From Xestospongia bergquistia (Eukaryota; Porifera; Demospongiae; Haplosclerida; Petrosiidae), in contig OZ014414.1 of the NCBI GenBank assembly GCA_963965975.1, forward strand, positions 9,171,230-9,235,229: DNA of 64,000 bases. The letters are read 5' to 3'. Position 1 is the first letter of the stretch, and every line of letters begins with the position of its first letter. Positions 13,710 through 26,700 of this stretch are shown here, piece by piece. The translations under genes were made by a program, and so were the position numbers. Under the pieces are notes generated by a model that had not been told where the DNA came from, searched no databases, and worked only from the letters and a program-made list of their open reading frames with translations.

Positions 13710-14071
13710 GTCATCTGATACTATTGACAATCTAGCTAACACTGATTTATTAATTTGTATTTTGTGGAATGTTTTCTTAATAATTATTATAAATGATGTT
13801 CGTCATTTCTTGGAATCTCATCAGAGGGTTAAAATTTAGGCCACACCTAAAATTTAGGCAATTCAGGCGCTAAGCTGAGCAGCTGTCAGAGAGCAAAAAA
13901 GTGCGATGTTAGAGAAAGTAAGTGTCAAGCAAAACTGCTCTATTTTTATTGTCTACTAGTTTTGTTAGAGAAATAAATTGTTAATGAAAGATGAGAAAAT
14001 GAAGTTAAAAAAAATTTAAAGAGAAAATATAAGTGAGCGAGAAGACAAATTAAGAATAAACAACAAACTAC
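13710..14071. other. Intergenic: receptor gene C 3' flank
   Basis: Non-coding. Shares with the other receptor copies the block from GGCCACACC through AGCAAAACTGCTC and TTGTCTACTAGTTTTG. No additional gene seen. Confidence 0.6.
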
Positions 14072-17000
14072 TTAGAACATGGAGAATTTAAGTCTGTCTT
14101 TAATAACTTGATAACTGTCTAACTTCTTACAATACTCTTTATGTTGTCTTGATAAGTATAGTTTCCTTATTGTAGTATTTTTTTTAAGTGATGTACATAT
14201 TGTCTTGATATCATCATTGTTTAGTGAAGTATAGTCAAGATCTAGTCTTGTCAATGATGTAGTTGTTTGAATTAGATCTGCTATTGTATTGGTACTAACT
14301 GAAGTGATCTGATGATTACCTCCGATGTTCAACTTAGTCAATGTTTGGTTTTTAGTAAGTCCTTCACAGATATATCGGACTCCATTATCAGTGATGTTAC
14401 AGTTGTAGAGATCTACTTCTTTTAAAGTTGTATTACTTGATAACATAGTAGATAAGTGAGTTATATCTTCATCTGTGATACCAGTAATATAAGACAACCA
14501 TAACTGTTCAAGTCTTTTATTATTAAAGAGACTATCACTGACTTGTTTGATACCACCAGTAAGTGAAGAGGACTGCAGCTCTAGTATCTTTATTGTTTTA
14601 TTAGTTTTTAGTATCTCTGATAATATCGATACACACTTACTGTCCAATGAAGTGTTGTATATATAAAGATACCACACTGTACACTTATTAAGATTGTTTA
14701 TAATAACTGCAGTACTTTCAGGAGATGATGAGTTGAGACGAATATTCCATTCTTTTCCTGTTTGTTGTTCTTTTATTAATTTACTTATAACATCTTCACT
14801 TTGTAATACACTTGGACTGTAGAGTCTAACACTATTGTCATCATCATTCCACTGAACTCTTCCAGTGTCTCCTGTTATAAAACAGAGTTAGTATATAATA
14901 TAGTACACACATAGTAATATATACTATAACACACTACAATACACAGACAATACACTGAAGAAGAAAGGAAGCCATTACTGTTTACTGACTATGGTTACTA
15001 TGGTAACGAATTGCAGGAGGCGTGGTTTACTGTTAAATTTGTTGCTATAGACGAAAAATCCTATCATACTAACAGAACACTACTATATAATGGACTTCTG
15101 GTATATCAGCTTAATCTGGGAAAGCTAACCCCTTTGCTTTGAGAGGAATTATCTGGTAGCCTATGATCTCATGTCTGACAAATTATTTTATAGTTGAGTG
15201 TGACTAAAAACTGCTTTGATCTAATACAGGATCTGCAAATGAATTTTTCTTTAGACATTTCCTGTTTGAATATGAAATGTTTGTCCTTTCTTAAGTCATT
15301 GATAAATATAAAAGCTAGCTCATGTTTAATGGAGTTCTGGAGTCTAATACAAGGATTTATCTAACCTGGGATTAATGTAAAGAGTTACACTGAGTTCACC
15401 TACTCAAATTTTAATACAATAGTACAGTTTAACCTACGGATTTAGTTGCTCTGTATTTTCTTTGTACTGGATTTGCAGGTGTTAAAACATAAACTAGTGG
15501 GTGTTGATTACCTTGTTTAAATGTATGTAAGGAAAAGATTTGATAAAAGAATTTTGAGCATGTCTGGAAAGTCCCATCAATGTAGATTGGATAATAAAAT
15601 TAGGTAAGTATTAAAACTCTTTGTACATTTTATAACAATTATCAATGAAAATTTTTAAAATTTCTATTAATTAGGATTATGGTATCCGTAGACAAAACCG
15701 TACTATTGTATTAAAATTTGAGTAGACAAACTCATCAAAACTCCTAATCCTATGATTGAACAATGGATGTGATTTAGGAATTATTATAAGATTGTTCTGT
15801 AATAATGAAGACTGAAGATTTATTAGTTAATTTAATTCATTGTTTTACAGTATTCTGACAATTCCAGTGTATGCCTGACATCTTTAAAATTAACAGTTAA
15901 TTATCATTCATTTTGTGGTTTGTGATATGAATATAATTAATAGACATCACTGATAATCATTATCAGTAATAACAGTGCAGTGATGAACAAAATCACATTA
16001 AAATACTTTAGATGATCACTTTACTATTAAAATAGTACTACTACTGAGCACTAGTGATTATCACTATAAACCAGTTATTATTGTGATATAAGTGACCCAA
16101 CCTTTTCAAGTATATCATCACATGTGGTTTAAGTTGTTAAAATATTGTACAATACTTATCATATACTCTACATATGATAAGTATTGTATATCATATAATA
16201 CTAATATTGAATACTAAGTTATAATTATAATATAACCTACTTGGATAAGGTAAGGAACTCTCATCTTTATCATCAGCTGAATCCTTTAACTGATCTGTTA
16301 ACTCTGATATAAATGAAGGCTCTATATCAATAGTTATATCATTTCTATTACTACCTGTAGTTTCACTGATAAATGGTGTGGGTTCTTGTTGACTAGACTT
16401 TGTAGGGGTTCCCTCTTGTTCTTGATCAGTTACTGGTTTACGAGCCTTTGGTCTGAATGCTAGATCTACTAACAATATTATATAATGAGACGTCACTAAT
16501 ATCAGTTACCTTTTAAGTTCTGCCTTAATGCCTCAAACTGTTTGTTTCTCTCTCTTAATCGTAACATCAATGATGCCGTCACTTCCTGTAGTATCTCCAA
16601 CTCTTTTTGTCTCTCTGTAGACACTGACAGTAACTCTTCCTTAATAACTAAATAATTATTAATTATAATTATGTATTGATAAATCAGTAACACAGACTAT
16701 GTTAGTGATAGCTATTGTATTAATAATACCTTCCTTCCATTTCAAAAGTGATGTCAAATCTTTGATTGTTTTTTCTTTCATTTCATTTCTTTCTACATAG
16801 AAACATTGAATTTTAAATCAGATATATCATATAATAGACAGCTATTAAATGAACAGTGATTATTGACTACATGGACAAATACCTTCACTTTTTTGGATAA
16901 CAGATGATATTTGTAAAGTCATCTTTTTACTGATGGTTTGTCGTAGTTCAAGTTGACTTCTTAACTCCTTTGTATTCTCTTCTACAATAGGTCTAATCTC

Positions 17001-18506
17001 CTATATATCAATAAACAACACATGTAGTAACTGTTGTCTAATACTACTCATCTCTTACCTTGTCTATTTGACATTTGTCATAAATAGTGTGGTAGCCTAT
17101 TGTTACCCTGATCACACCCAACTGCTTCAACGAATCAAGATTTTCCTTTGCTGTCATCAACAAAAGGTCAATTAAACTTTGTGGAGCATAGCAGGTAACA
17201 GTGATGGAGTTTCCTTCATTTACTGCTTTAACTTGTACTGACTTTGCCATATCTTTGAATGCTTTTGACAACAATCCTCTTATGTCAATAAGAGTGTATT
17301 TGTCAGCTTCCCACTCCAGAACGAACACAATAGTCTCACGGGTAAGTTGATGAGAAGATGAAGAGATCGTGAAGCTTTGATTACAGCATACATCAGCTTT
17401 GATCTTCTCACAAAATTCATCAACTGATGTGTTGTAGTTTGTGATATGTAATTTAGCTTCAGTAATGTTAAATTGATTAACAATACCTTCCAAACAGCAA
17501 ATGTTAATAATGGTACATTTATCTTGTACAATCTCCATGACATTGTTAAAAGACTCAGCTATTTTTAACAGAGGTCTTAGCTCTCTGAAACACATCTGAA
17601 GATATGTTTTAAGGTCTTCCAGTGAAGGGATACCCTTAGCAATAAGAGGAGCAACAGTGAAAAAAAGTGTACCAAATTTCATTCTCATTTGATCAAAATC
17701 ATATTGAAAAGTGGGTTGGAGATTTATTTGGGAGGGAAAAGTTTGATCTATAAATAAAACATTATAACTTGTAGATATATATATAGTGGTACTTACCATA
17801 CTCTTTGAGTATATCTTTAGCAACAGGTACTGTTTGTTCAGATTTTAATAAGACACTTGCAAACAATTTTAGTTTGCCAGGATCTTCATACACTGTAGTA
17901 CTTAGTGCTCTTAATGGAGCATCTCCTAGTACACCTCCTAATCTATTGACTTCATCTAATGTCTCCTTAGAGATCACTCTCTCTGTATATAACATCTGAA
18001 CAATCTCCACAGGAAGAGTAAGTGGTAAGATTCTATCAGAGTGTTTCTGTAACATTTGACAAGCTGGAGTGGATAACTCATCTATTACAAGGTAAAAAGA
18101 CAATATATTATATAATGAAGATTATAAGTTCTCACTAAATTCCTTTATCTGTTCAGCAGCAAAAATTTCTTCCATTGTCTTGAGAGCGTCAGCTAATGAG
18201 TCCCATGTAGGACCTCCACTTTCAGTCACCTTGTCAGCTTTACTCAACCACAGAGTTAAACATTCCTGAAGACAGCTCTCTGGATCATCTTGGTACTTGG
18301 TTCTAATACTTGATAGAGTAGGTTGTAATAGACCCAGTTGTAGACCAAGAGGAGACCAACGATGGCTTGGGAAATAACCTTGTTTCAAAGCTTTAATGAT
18401 ATCTTTCAAATTACTAACATCTATAATAACAATGTAAAGAAATAGTAACAACTTAAAGTGAATACAATCAAGTTAACTCACTCAGTTCACTTTGATTTGC
18501 TGCCAT
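14072..18506 (-). CDS. Receptor gene C: Death / CARD-like / unassigned module / coiled coil / LRR protein (875 aa)
   Basis: Exons: 18482-18506, 18136-18420, 17797-18081, 17059-17747, 16883-17000, 16730-16792, 16510-16647, 16241-16465, 14072-14871; total 2628 nt, in frame. Same module order and intron phases as gene A; Death domain ~10-103, CARD-like ~104-198, unassigned module ~199-428, coiled coil ~428-535, LRR ~609-875. The module contains NSITVTCYAPQ and is more like that of gene D than of gene A. The CARD-like exon has two in-frame AG acceptors 18 nt apart (before DELSTP and before ACQML). LRR strand residues differ (for example LWLSYIT, VDLYNCN). Ends with an extra SMF. Intact and presumably functional. 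Confidence 0.85.
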
Positions 18507-18941
18507 AACTAAAAACTAAAAGTGTCTAGTACTAGTAAATGTTGGGGCAGGATACTAGAAATATAAACATTGTAAATGTTACTATAAATAGCATTTCACA
18601 GTTATTAGTGATATAAATAACATCTTTCCTTATTTGGTAAAATAAACTAACATTTTATATTATATATACTTTTTAGTAGTCATGGTAACATTAAAGTTTA
18701 AGACTCAAACTATATTTGTGTCCTATTTAATAACTTATTAATAACTTATGTTATCTCTAAATATAACATGGTGAGATGAATGGATGTATGAATGAATAGT
18801 ATGGATTAATGTCACATGACCAAACACATGATAGGGAATAGTATATTACCAGTTTATATATAAAGTTTGAATATAAATTAATTAATAGATATAATATAAA
18901 TAGATCATATTATGTAAATTATATAAATTATTATTTTGTAG
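18507..18941. other. Intergenic, start of ~4.2 kb duplicated block
   Basis: AT-rich. From about 18540 to 22727 it is nearly identical to 28540-33000. No gene seen except the terminal-exon copy that follows. Confidence 0.6.
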
Positions 18942-19135
18942 ATATTAGAAGATGATATTGTTGAAGTATATACACTTATAAAAACAATTAATACAACTTG
19001 TCAATCAAGAAATAAAAACCAGTTAACCAGTATGTATCTGATGATTATGTCATAAAGAGAGGACAGGTGGTTGTCAAGGAGATTAGTAGTCACACTGATA
19101 ATGGAGGTTATCATTTACTACTGATAAGTTATTAA
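18942..19135 (+). pseudogene. Orphan terminal exon, frameshifted copy
   Basis: Copy of 28932-29126 with one base missing in the run before the Tyr-Val-Ser-Asp codons (CAGTTAACCAG against CAGTTAAACCAA), which shifts the frame to an early stop. Upstream exons are not found nearby. Confidence 0.6.
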
Positions 19136-19754
19136 CAATATACTATAATAACAATAACATAATAGTATATTAATAACAACTCATATTATTAATAATATAT
19201 ATAGTTAATAAATACAATAGTTTATATAATGTCATGTTTTATTCTCTAACTGTTGTTTATTAAAACTAATTTTTACTGAATCTAACTCTTTCTTCATTTG
19301 AGTTGATAAACTATGTAATAATGGAGCCTTTGAATAAAAGAGAAAATTAAGTAAATAATTACCAAATATTATAATATAAAGTGAATTTATAGATCATGTA
19401 CATGAGGATACATGAGTTAAATGAAATAGATCTAAAATGACAATGTTAAAGTGAACATTATTGTAATATAGTATATCAATGATGTTAATAGTAAGACTTT
19501 AAAGAAATGCTACAATATAATGATATGTCATTCTCCTTTATTCAATGATATAATATATACTTTTCTCCTTCTCTAATAATACATTATATAGACTCATTAT
19601 AGACACACCCACACACATAATGTTATAATATAATATATTACTTGTTTAGTATGTATGGTCATTGACAGGTCACCATTTAATGTTTTAAGACAAAATAAAT
19701 GTTTTTCCTCTGACATGTCCCATTCCATTCCATCAAGTGTATGACTTTGTATTA

Positions 19755-19935
19755 AAACCTAATATAATATAATGTAATATAATATAATATAATATAATAT
19801 AATATAATATAATATAATATAATATAATATAATATAATATAATATAATATAATATAATAATATAATATAATATAATATAATATAATATAATATAATATAA
19901 TATAATATAATACAATATAATATAATATAATATAG
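19755..19935. repeat. (ATAAT)n pentanucleotide microsatellite
   Basis: About 180 bp of almost pure TAATA repeat inside a KRIT1-pseudogene intron, equivalent to 29750-30200 in the intact gene. Confidence 0.95.
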
Positions 19936-22569
19936 TACAATATATTATAGTAGCTATGATCACAATTACATATATTATTAACTTACATTAGTCTCTTTGT
20001 TAACAATATGAAATCCTAATGTATTAATTCCTATTCTTATAGGAAGTTTACGAACTGACTTGATAGAGGACTATAAAATAAAACAACAAACAAAACAACA
20101 ATATTATTAATTTTGAACTTTCCTTCTTTTATATACTTACAGTAGTAGTTGTTTGTTGATAGATTTTAGTAGTCAAGTTTCCTTCATAAAAGGTAGCTCC
20201 ATAAAATGGCCACCTTCTACATAACTCCAAGTACTTGTCATAAAGCTGTACAGTCATTATAATAATATTAAGTCTATAATATGATATAATACTTACCATT
20301 ATTGTATTGTCTTGTCTTTGAGAGAGGAGCTCATGTTTAACTAGTAATCTTTTCTCATATTGTAATCGTTTTTTACTCCTTAACATTGTAGATGGTAGTA
20401 AAGTAGGAAGACGATCTTTAATAAACTGATCATTATGAATAATCTCATTATAATCACCATATGATAACTAACAGACAGAGGACATGTGATATATTATAAT
20501 ATTATTATATACCTGCATTGTAATGGAGGCTAGTTCAAGTGCCTCTTCTTCTGATGTAGGATAGTAACCACTTAATACATGATTCTGAGCCTGTATAATA
20601 AATGAATGATTAGACTAATAAAGAGTGAGATACCACTTACATCATAATATAAATAACTCAGTGCTGTGGAGTTAGATATCTATAATATATAGACTATAAT
20701 AATACTTGTTAATATCATATTATAAAACTGACTATGTTTTCTCTGATACCAGCAAAAAACACATTCCTTCTCATAAAGAGACTTGGTGTCTCTGATGGAT
20801 TACCTCCAGAAAATCGCTTCATTAATTGTTGCCATTTTCCTATTAGTTTTAATGGTTTATCAGTATCTCCTAACTGTAGTGCTATAATATTAACACATTA
20901 TATTAACTTATTATTAATATCATGTTATATTATAATACCTAGACTTTTTGATACTATCCACAGTGCAAATACAAACTGGAACTCCAAGTCCAAATGAATT
21001 AATCCACATAGTTCCTGTATATATAGTAAATAATAAAATAATTAATTAATTATATTAATTACTTGTAATACATCTAAAGCTGATGTATTGTTTCCTTTAT
21101 AGAAGTGAGCTAATTGATGTTGTCCATTCATAAAATTAATACTCATTTTTGTAATAGATACTGGCTGTGAAATAAAATATTATTTCAACAATAAATACGA
21201 AAATCGATGACTTACTTTAGACTTCACTGAAGTATCTTTTGTGATGTCTGCTTGACTCCCTCGTTGATCGAGGTCATAATCATCTAATTGGTTATCATCA
21301 ACTGTAGATACCTCTTTATCATCATGATCTATTAGAGGTATCATGATAATTGGTTTTTTCAATGGTTTATAAGGAGTGTCCACCTAATATATCATATATT
21401 GATATAACATTCTATTCATCCATCCATTTATCTAGACCTGTTCTTAATAAGCTGCTCTAAGTAGTTGTTCAGTATCTCTCCAATCATTACTCTTATTTTC
21501 AAGACACACTGCTAAAGGAGACTTACCCTCTTCATCTAAAGCACCCTAACAAATGTATAACTAAATTAAGTACAGGTAATCAGATTAAAATTTTACAGCA
21601 TTAATTGCAGGATGTTGTAATAAATATGCAACAATGTGACGATGACCATTTCCAGCTGCTAAATGTAGTGGTGTTGAACCATTACTGTTTCTATGGATAC
21701 AAACAAACAAATATATCGTTTAATTAATAATATCATTACTGAATTCCAATATAAGCTAGACAATCTTCAACAACTGATTTAACAACATCAAGTTCACCAT
21801 ACCTGAGTATGATAAATGAACAGACCAGGTAGATGAATGGAGTCAATTACTTACCAACATGTATAATGAAGTGGTGACCAGCCATCAATATCAAGTTCAT
21901 TAGGATCTTGTCCTGTTAATATAGAGTTCTTTATTCCTCTAACATCACCTTCACAAGCAAACACATGAAGAGGATATTTGTCTAACCAATCTATATCACT
22001 ACAATAGAAACAATAAAATAAACTCTTTGTATTTACTGTCTATAATTGTTTAAAAATAATTGGGTCATGATATATTGTAATTTATTAGGTATATATTAAT
22101 TGAATGTAGTGATGTCATAGTGACGTCATAATCGTATCCATCAGGTATGTCTGCTTTCCATTGTGATACTTTTGTTCCTATAACTTGATAATCTGGTACA
22201 CCCAGTCCAAAATACTTGTTCACAATATGGACATCAGGCTATATCATAATAAAATGAGTTATTAATAGTTGTAGTGAGATACCTTGTCTTTGTATGTTAA
22301 ACCAGAACCAAAAAATGGATTACTGACATATTTATCAACTGGTATTTCTTTAGAGAACTTCTTTGATTTCATATACAAGTCACTATTAAAACAATAGACA
22401 GGATATTAGAATTGTATGTCTGTAAAACTGATATATATCTCCAAGTGTTGTTGATATACCTTAAGACTGAAGGTCCATATATGGGTGATATAGTCCTTTG
22501 CTCCAAAGAAAGAGAAAATAAGTTATTGAGTGCATTTGGTTGAGTGTGCTGTTCTCGGAGCCAACTAAG

Positions 22570-22727
22570 TGAGGAGAATATATCAATAGGAAGACAAATG
22601 GATGAATGGTAATGATTAATAGGTAGACAAATGGATGAATGGTAATGATCAATAGGTAGAAAAATGGATGAATGGTAATGATCATTGGTAGACAAATGGA
22701 TGAATGGTAATGATCATTGGTAGACAA
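22570..22727. repeat. ~31-bp tandem repeat at duplication breakpoint
   Basis: About four imperfect units containing ATGGATGAATGGTAATGATC. The same repeat is in the KRIT1 intron at 32840-32990. Homology between the duplicated blocks ends inside this array, so the repeat may have supported the recombination. Confidence 0.8.
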
Positions 22728-23757
22728 TTGTATTTTGTGGAATTAATTATTATTATTATTATTTAATTTTAAAATAGTTAATTAAACATAATAGATGTCA
22801 TATAATGAAAAGTATTAATATTGTTAGAGTAAAGTACCAGCTGCTGGTAATAATAATCAACTAATACAGGAACATCCCCCAACGAAGAGTTATACTCTCT
22901 TGTCCTCCACTCAACTCCACCTACATTGGCAAAACCTCTCAAATGCTTTTTCCTGGATGTAATATGTCTTTGAGAACACTAGAAAAATAAAGAGGACATT
23001 GATAAAGAGAGAGATATAATACAACTAATACCAGTGACCACATAATAATGTACAAGTTAATAGTTTGTAATAAATACATTTTGTCACTAAATACTTCAAT
23101 CCTGCCCATTGACTTAACATAAAATTTTCTCTTACCACACAATATTCACACACAAAGTATATAAATATAGAAATTAAAGATACTAGAGAATAAAATATCT
23201 TTGATCATTACAACTTACTTCATATAGTTTTCATCCTCTCACTTCCAATATACTGTATTCAGTTAAAGGTTTATATCAATATTTGAGTCTCCTTTATAAT
23301 AATGTCACATACATTGTTCATAGAATATAAAATATGTTAAGATCTATTAATATCATTCTATCATTAGATCTCTGTCTCAGGTTTATCTACTGAACTGACA
23401 TCAGTACAATCTCAGCTGCTTTCTCTTAAAGGCCATTACGATACTGACTGCTGTGACAAGGCCACTATTGAGTTACCAAAAGGATGTTTGTCATTTCTTT
23501 GTAATTGTGGGAGCTCATCAGAGGGTTAAAATGTTGGCCACACCCACATATAATGTCAGGAGCTAAGCTGTCAGAGAGCAAAAAAGTGCGACGTTAGAGA
23601 AGTGTCAAGCAAAACTTCTCTATTTTTATTGTCTACTAGTTTTGTTAGAGAAATAAATTGTTAATAAAAGGAAAGAAGAAAATGTCATGAGTAATTTAAA
23701 GAGAAAATAAAAGTGAGCGAGAAGACAAATTAAGAATAAACAACAAACTACTTACTA
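22728..23757. other. Intergenic: BDH2 3' flank plus receptor gene D 3' flank
   Basis: Bases 22728-23480 match 9710-10450, the region downstream of BDH2, but no BDH2 exon remains. Bases from ~23525 match the common receptor 3' flank. No other gene seen. Confidence 0.7.
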
Positions 23758-26700
23758 TTACACGAACACAAGTCTGTTTTTAATAACTTGATAACTGTCT
23801 AACTTCTTACAATACTCTTCATATCTTCTTGATAAGTGTAGTTTCCTTATTGTAGTATTTTTATTAATTGATGTACATATTGTCTTGATATCATCATTGT
23901 TCAGTGAAGTATTGTAGAGATATAGTTCTGTCAATGATTTAGTTGTTTGTATTAGATCTGCTATTGTACTGGTACTAACTGAAGTGATCTGATGATTACG
24001 TCCGATGTTCAAACTAGTCAATGTTTGGTTTTTAGTCAGTCCTTCACAGATATATCGGACTCCATTATCAGTGATGTTACAGTTGGAGAGATATAGTTCT
24101 TTTAAAGTTGTATTACTTGATAACATAGTAGATAAGTGAGTTATATCTTCATCTGTGATACCAGTAACATCAGACAACCATAACTTCTCAAGTGTTTTAT
24201 TATTAAAGAGACTATCACTGACTTGTTTGATACCACCAGTAAGTGAAGAGGATGACAGCTCTAGTATCTTTATTGTTTTATTAGTTTTTAGTATCTCTGA
24301 TAATATCAATACACACTTACTGTCCAATGAAGTGTACCTTATATAAAGAATCGACACTGTACACTTATTAAGATTGTTTATAATAACTGCAGTACTTTCA
24401 GGAGATGATGAGGAGAGATAAATACTCCATTCTTTTCCTGTTTGTTGTTCTTTTATTAATTTACTTATAACATCTTCACTTTGTAATACACTTGGACTAA
24501 TAAGTATAACACTATTGTCATCATCATTCCAATGAACACTTCCAGTGTCTCCTGTTATAAAAGTGAGTTAGTATATAGTATAGTACACACATAGTAATAT
24601 ATACTATAACATACTATAATACACAGACAATACACTGAAGAAGAAAGGAAGCCATTACTGTTTACGGTATATGGCTACTATGGCAACGAACTGCAGGAGG
24701 CGTGGTTTACTGTTATCTAGTATGTTCTACTGGTAGCAATCCTATCATACTAACAGAACACTACTATATAATGGACTTCTGGTATATCAACTTAGTCTGG
24801 CGAAGCTAACCCCTTTGCTTTGAGAGGAATTATCTGGTAGCCTATGATCTCATGTCTGACAAATTATTTTTATAATTGAATGTGACTAAAAACTGCTTTG
24901 ATCTAATACAGGATCTGTAAATGAATTATTCTTTAGACATTTCCTGTTTGAATATGAAATGTTTGTCCTTTCTTAAGTCAGTGATAAAATATAAAAGCTA
25001 GCTCATGTTTAATGGAGTCCTGGAGTCTAATACAAGGATTTATCTAACCTGTAAAGAGTTACACTGAGTTCACCTACTCAAATTTTAGTACAATAGTACA
25101 GTTTAATCTACGGATTTAGTTGCTCTGTATTTTCTTTGTACTGGATTTGCAGGTGTTAAAACATAAACTAGTGGGTGTTGCTTACCTTGTTTAAATGTAT
25201 GCAAGGAAAAGATTTGATAAAAGAGTTTTGAGCATGTCTGGAAAGTCCCATCAATGTAGATTGTATAATGAAATTAGGTAAGTATTAAAACTCTTTGTAC
25301 ATTTTATAACAATTATCAATGAAAATTTTTAAAATTTCTATTAATTAGGATTATGGTATCCTTAGACAAAACCGTACTATTGTATTAAAATTTGAGTAGA
25401 CAAACTCAGCAAAACTCCTAATCCTATGATTGAACAATGGATGTGATTTAGGAATTATTATAAGATTGTTCTGTAATAATGAAGACTGAAGATTATTAGT
25501 TAATTTAATTCATTGCTTTACAGTATTCTGACAATTCCAGTGTATGCCTGACATCTTTAAAATTAACAGTTAATTATCATTCGTTTTGTGATTTGAGATA
25601 TTATATAATTAATAGACATCACTGATAATTATTATCAGTAATAACAGTGCAGTGATGAACAAATCACATTAAAATACTTTAGATGATCACTTTACTATTA
25701 AAATAGTACTACTACTGAACACTAGTGATTATCACTATAAACCAGTTATTATTGTGATATTAGTGACCCAACCTTTTCAAGTATATCATCACATGTGGTT
25801 TAAGTTGTTAAAATATTGTACAATACTTATCATATACTCTACATATGATAAGTATTGTATATCATATAATACTAATATTGAAGAACATTAACTTAATATA
25901 TACTAAGTTATAATTATAATATAACCTACTTGGATAAGGTAAGGAACTCTCATCTTTATCATCAGCTGAATCCTTTAACTGATCTGTTAACTCTGATATA
26001 AATGAAGGCTCTATATCAATAGTTATATCATTTCTATTACTACCTGTAGTTTCACTGATAAATGGTGCGAGTTCTTGTTGACTAGACTTTGTAGGGGTTC
26101 CCTCTTGTTCTAGATCAGTTACTGGTTTATGAGCGTTTGGTCTGAATGCTAGATCTAGTAACAATGTCATATAATGAGAAGTGACTAATATCAGTTACCT
26201 TTTAAGTTCTGGTTTAATGCCTCAAACTGTTTGTTTCTCTCTCTTAATCGTAACATCAATGATACTGTCACTTCCTGTAGTATCTCCAACTCTTTTTGTC
26301 TCTCTGTAGACACTGACAGTAACTCTTCCTTAATAACTAAATAATTATTAATTATAATTATGTATTGATAAATCAGTAACACAGACTATGTTAGTGATAG
26401 CTATTGTATTAATAATACCTTCCTTCCATTTCAAAAGTGATGTCAAATCTTTGATTGTTTTTTCTTTCATTTGTTTTCTTTCTATATAGAAACATTGAAT
26501 TTTAAATCAGATATATCATATAATAGACAGCTATTAAATAAACAGTGATTATTGACTACATGGACAAATACCTTCACTTTGTTGGACAACAGATGACATT
26601 TGTAAAGTCATCTTTTTACTGATGGTTTGTCGTAGTTCAAGTTGACTTCTTAACTCCTTTGTGTTCTCTTCTACAATAGGTCTAACCTCCTATATATCAA

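Larger units (their letters stand above)
19232..22727 (-). pseudogene. KRIT1-like gene, 5'-truncated duplicate
   Basis: Carries the exons of the complete gene at 29223-33774 from the one encoding WLREQHTQPN to the stop, but lacks the N-terminal Nudix-fold exons; homology ends at about 22727 in the intron tandem repeat. Further lesions: the donor after the IPDG exon is lost (GATACG at ~22131 instead of GGTAAG); an in-frame TAA lies in the ankyrin exon near 21447 where the intact copy has CAA; a 12-bp deletion turns the TNPIY (NPxY) motif into SPIY. FERM exons are well preserved. Decayed duplicate, still very similar to its source. Confidence 0.85.

Noticed and set aside
19733-19963. Tyr-Ile-Leu repeat reading frames at 19733-19963 and 29749-29940
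   Set aside because: These are translations of the (ATAAT)n microsatellite in KRIT1 introns, not proteins.
22369-22727. Overlapping frames with repeated NDHYHSSICLP
   Set aside because: The repeated part is the intronic tandem repeat; only the WLREQHTQPN portion is a real (pseudogene) exon.
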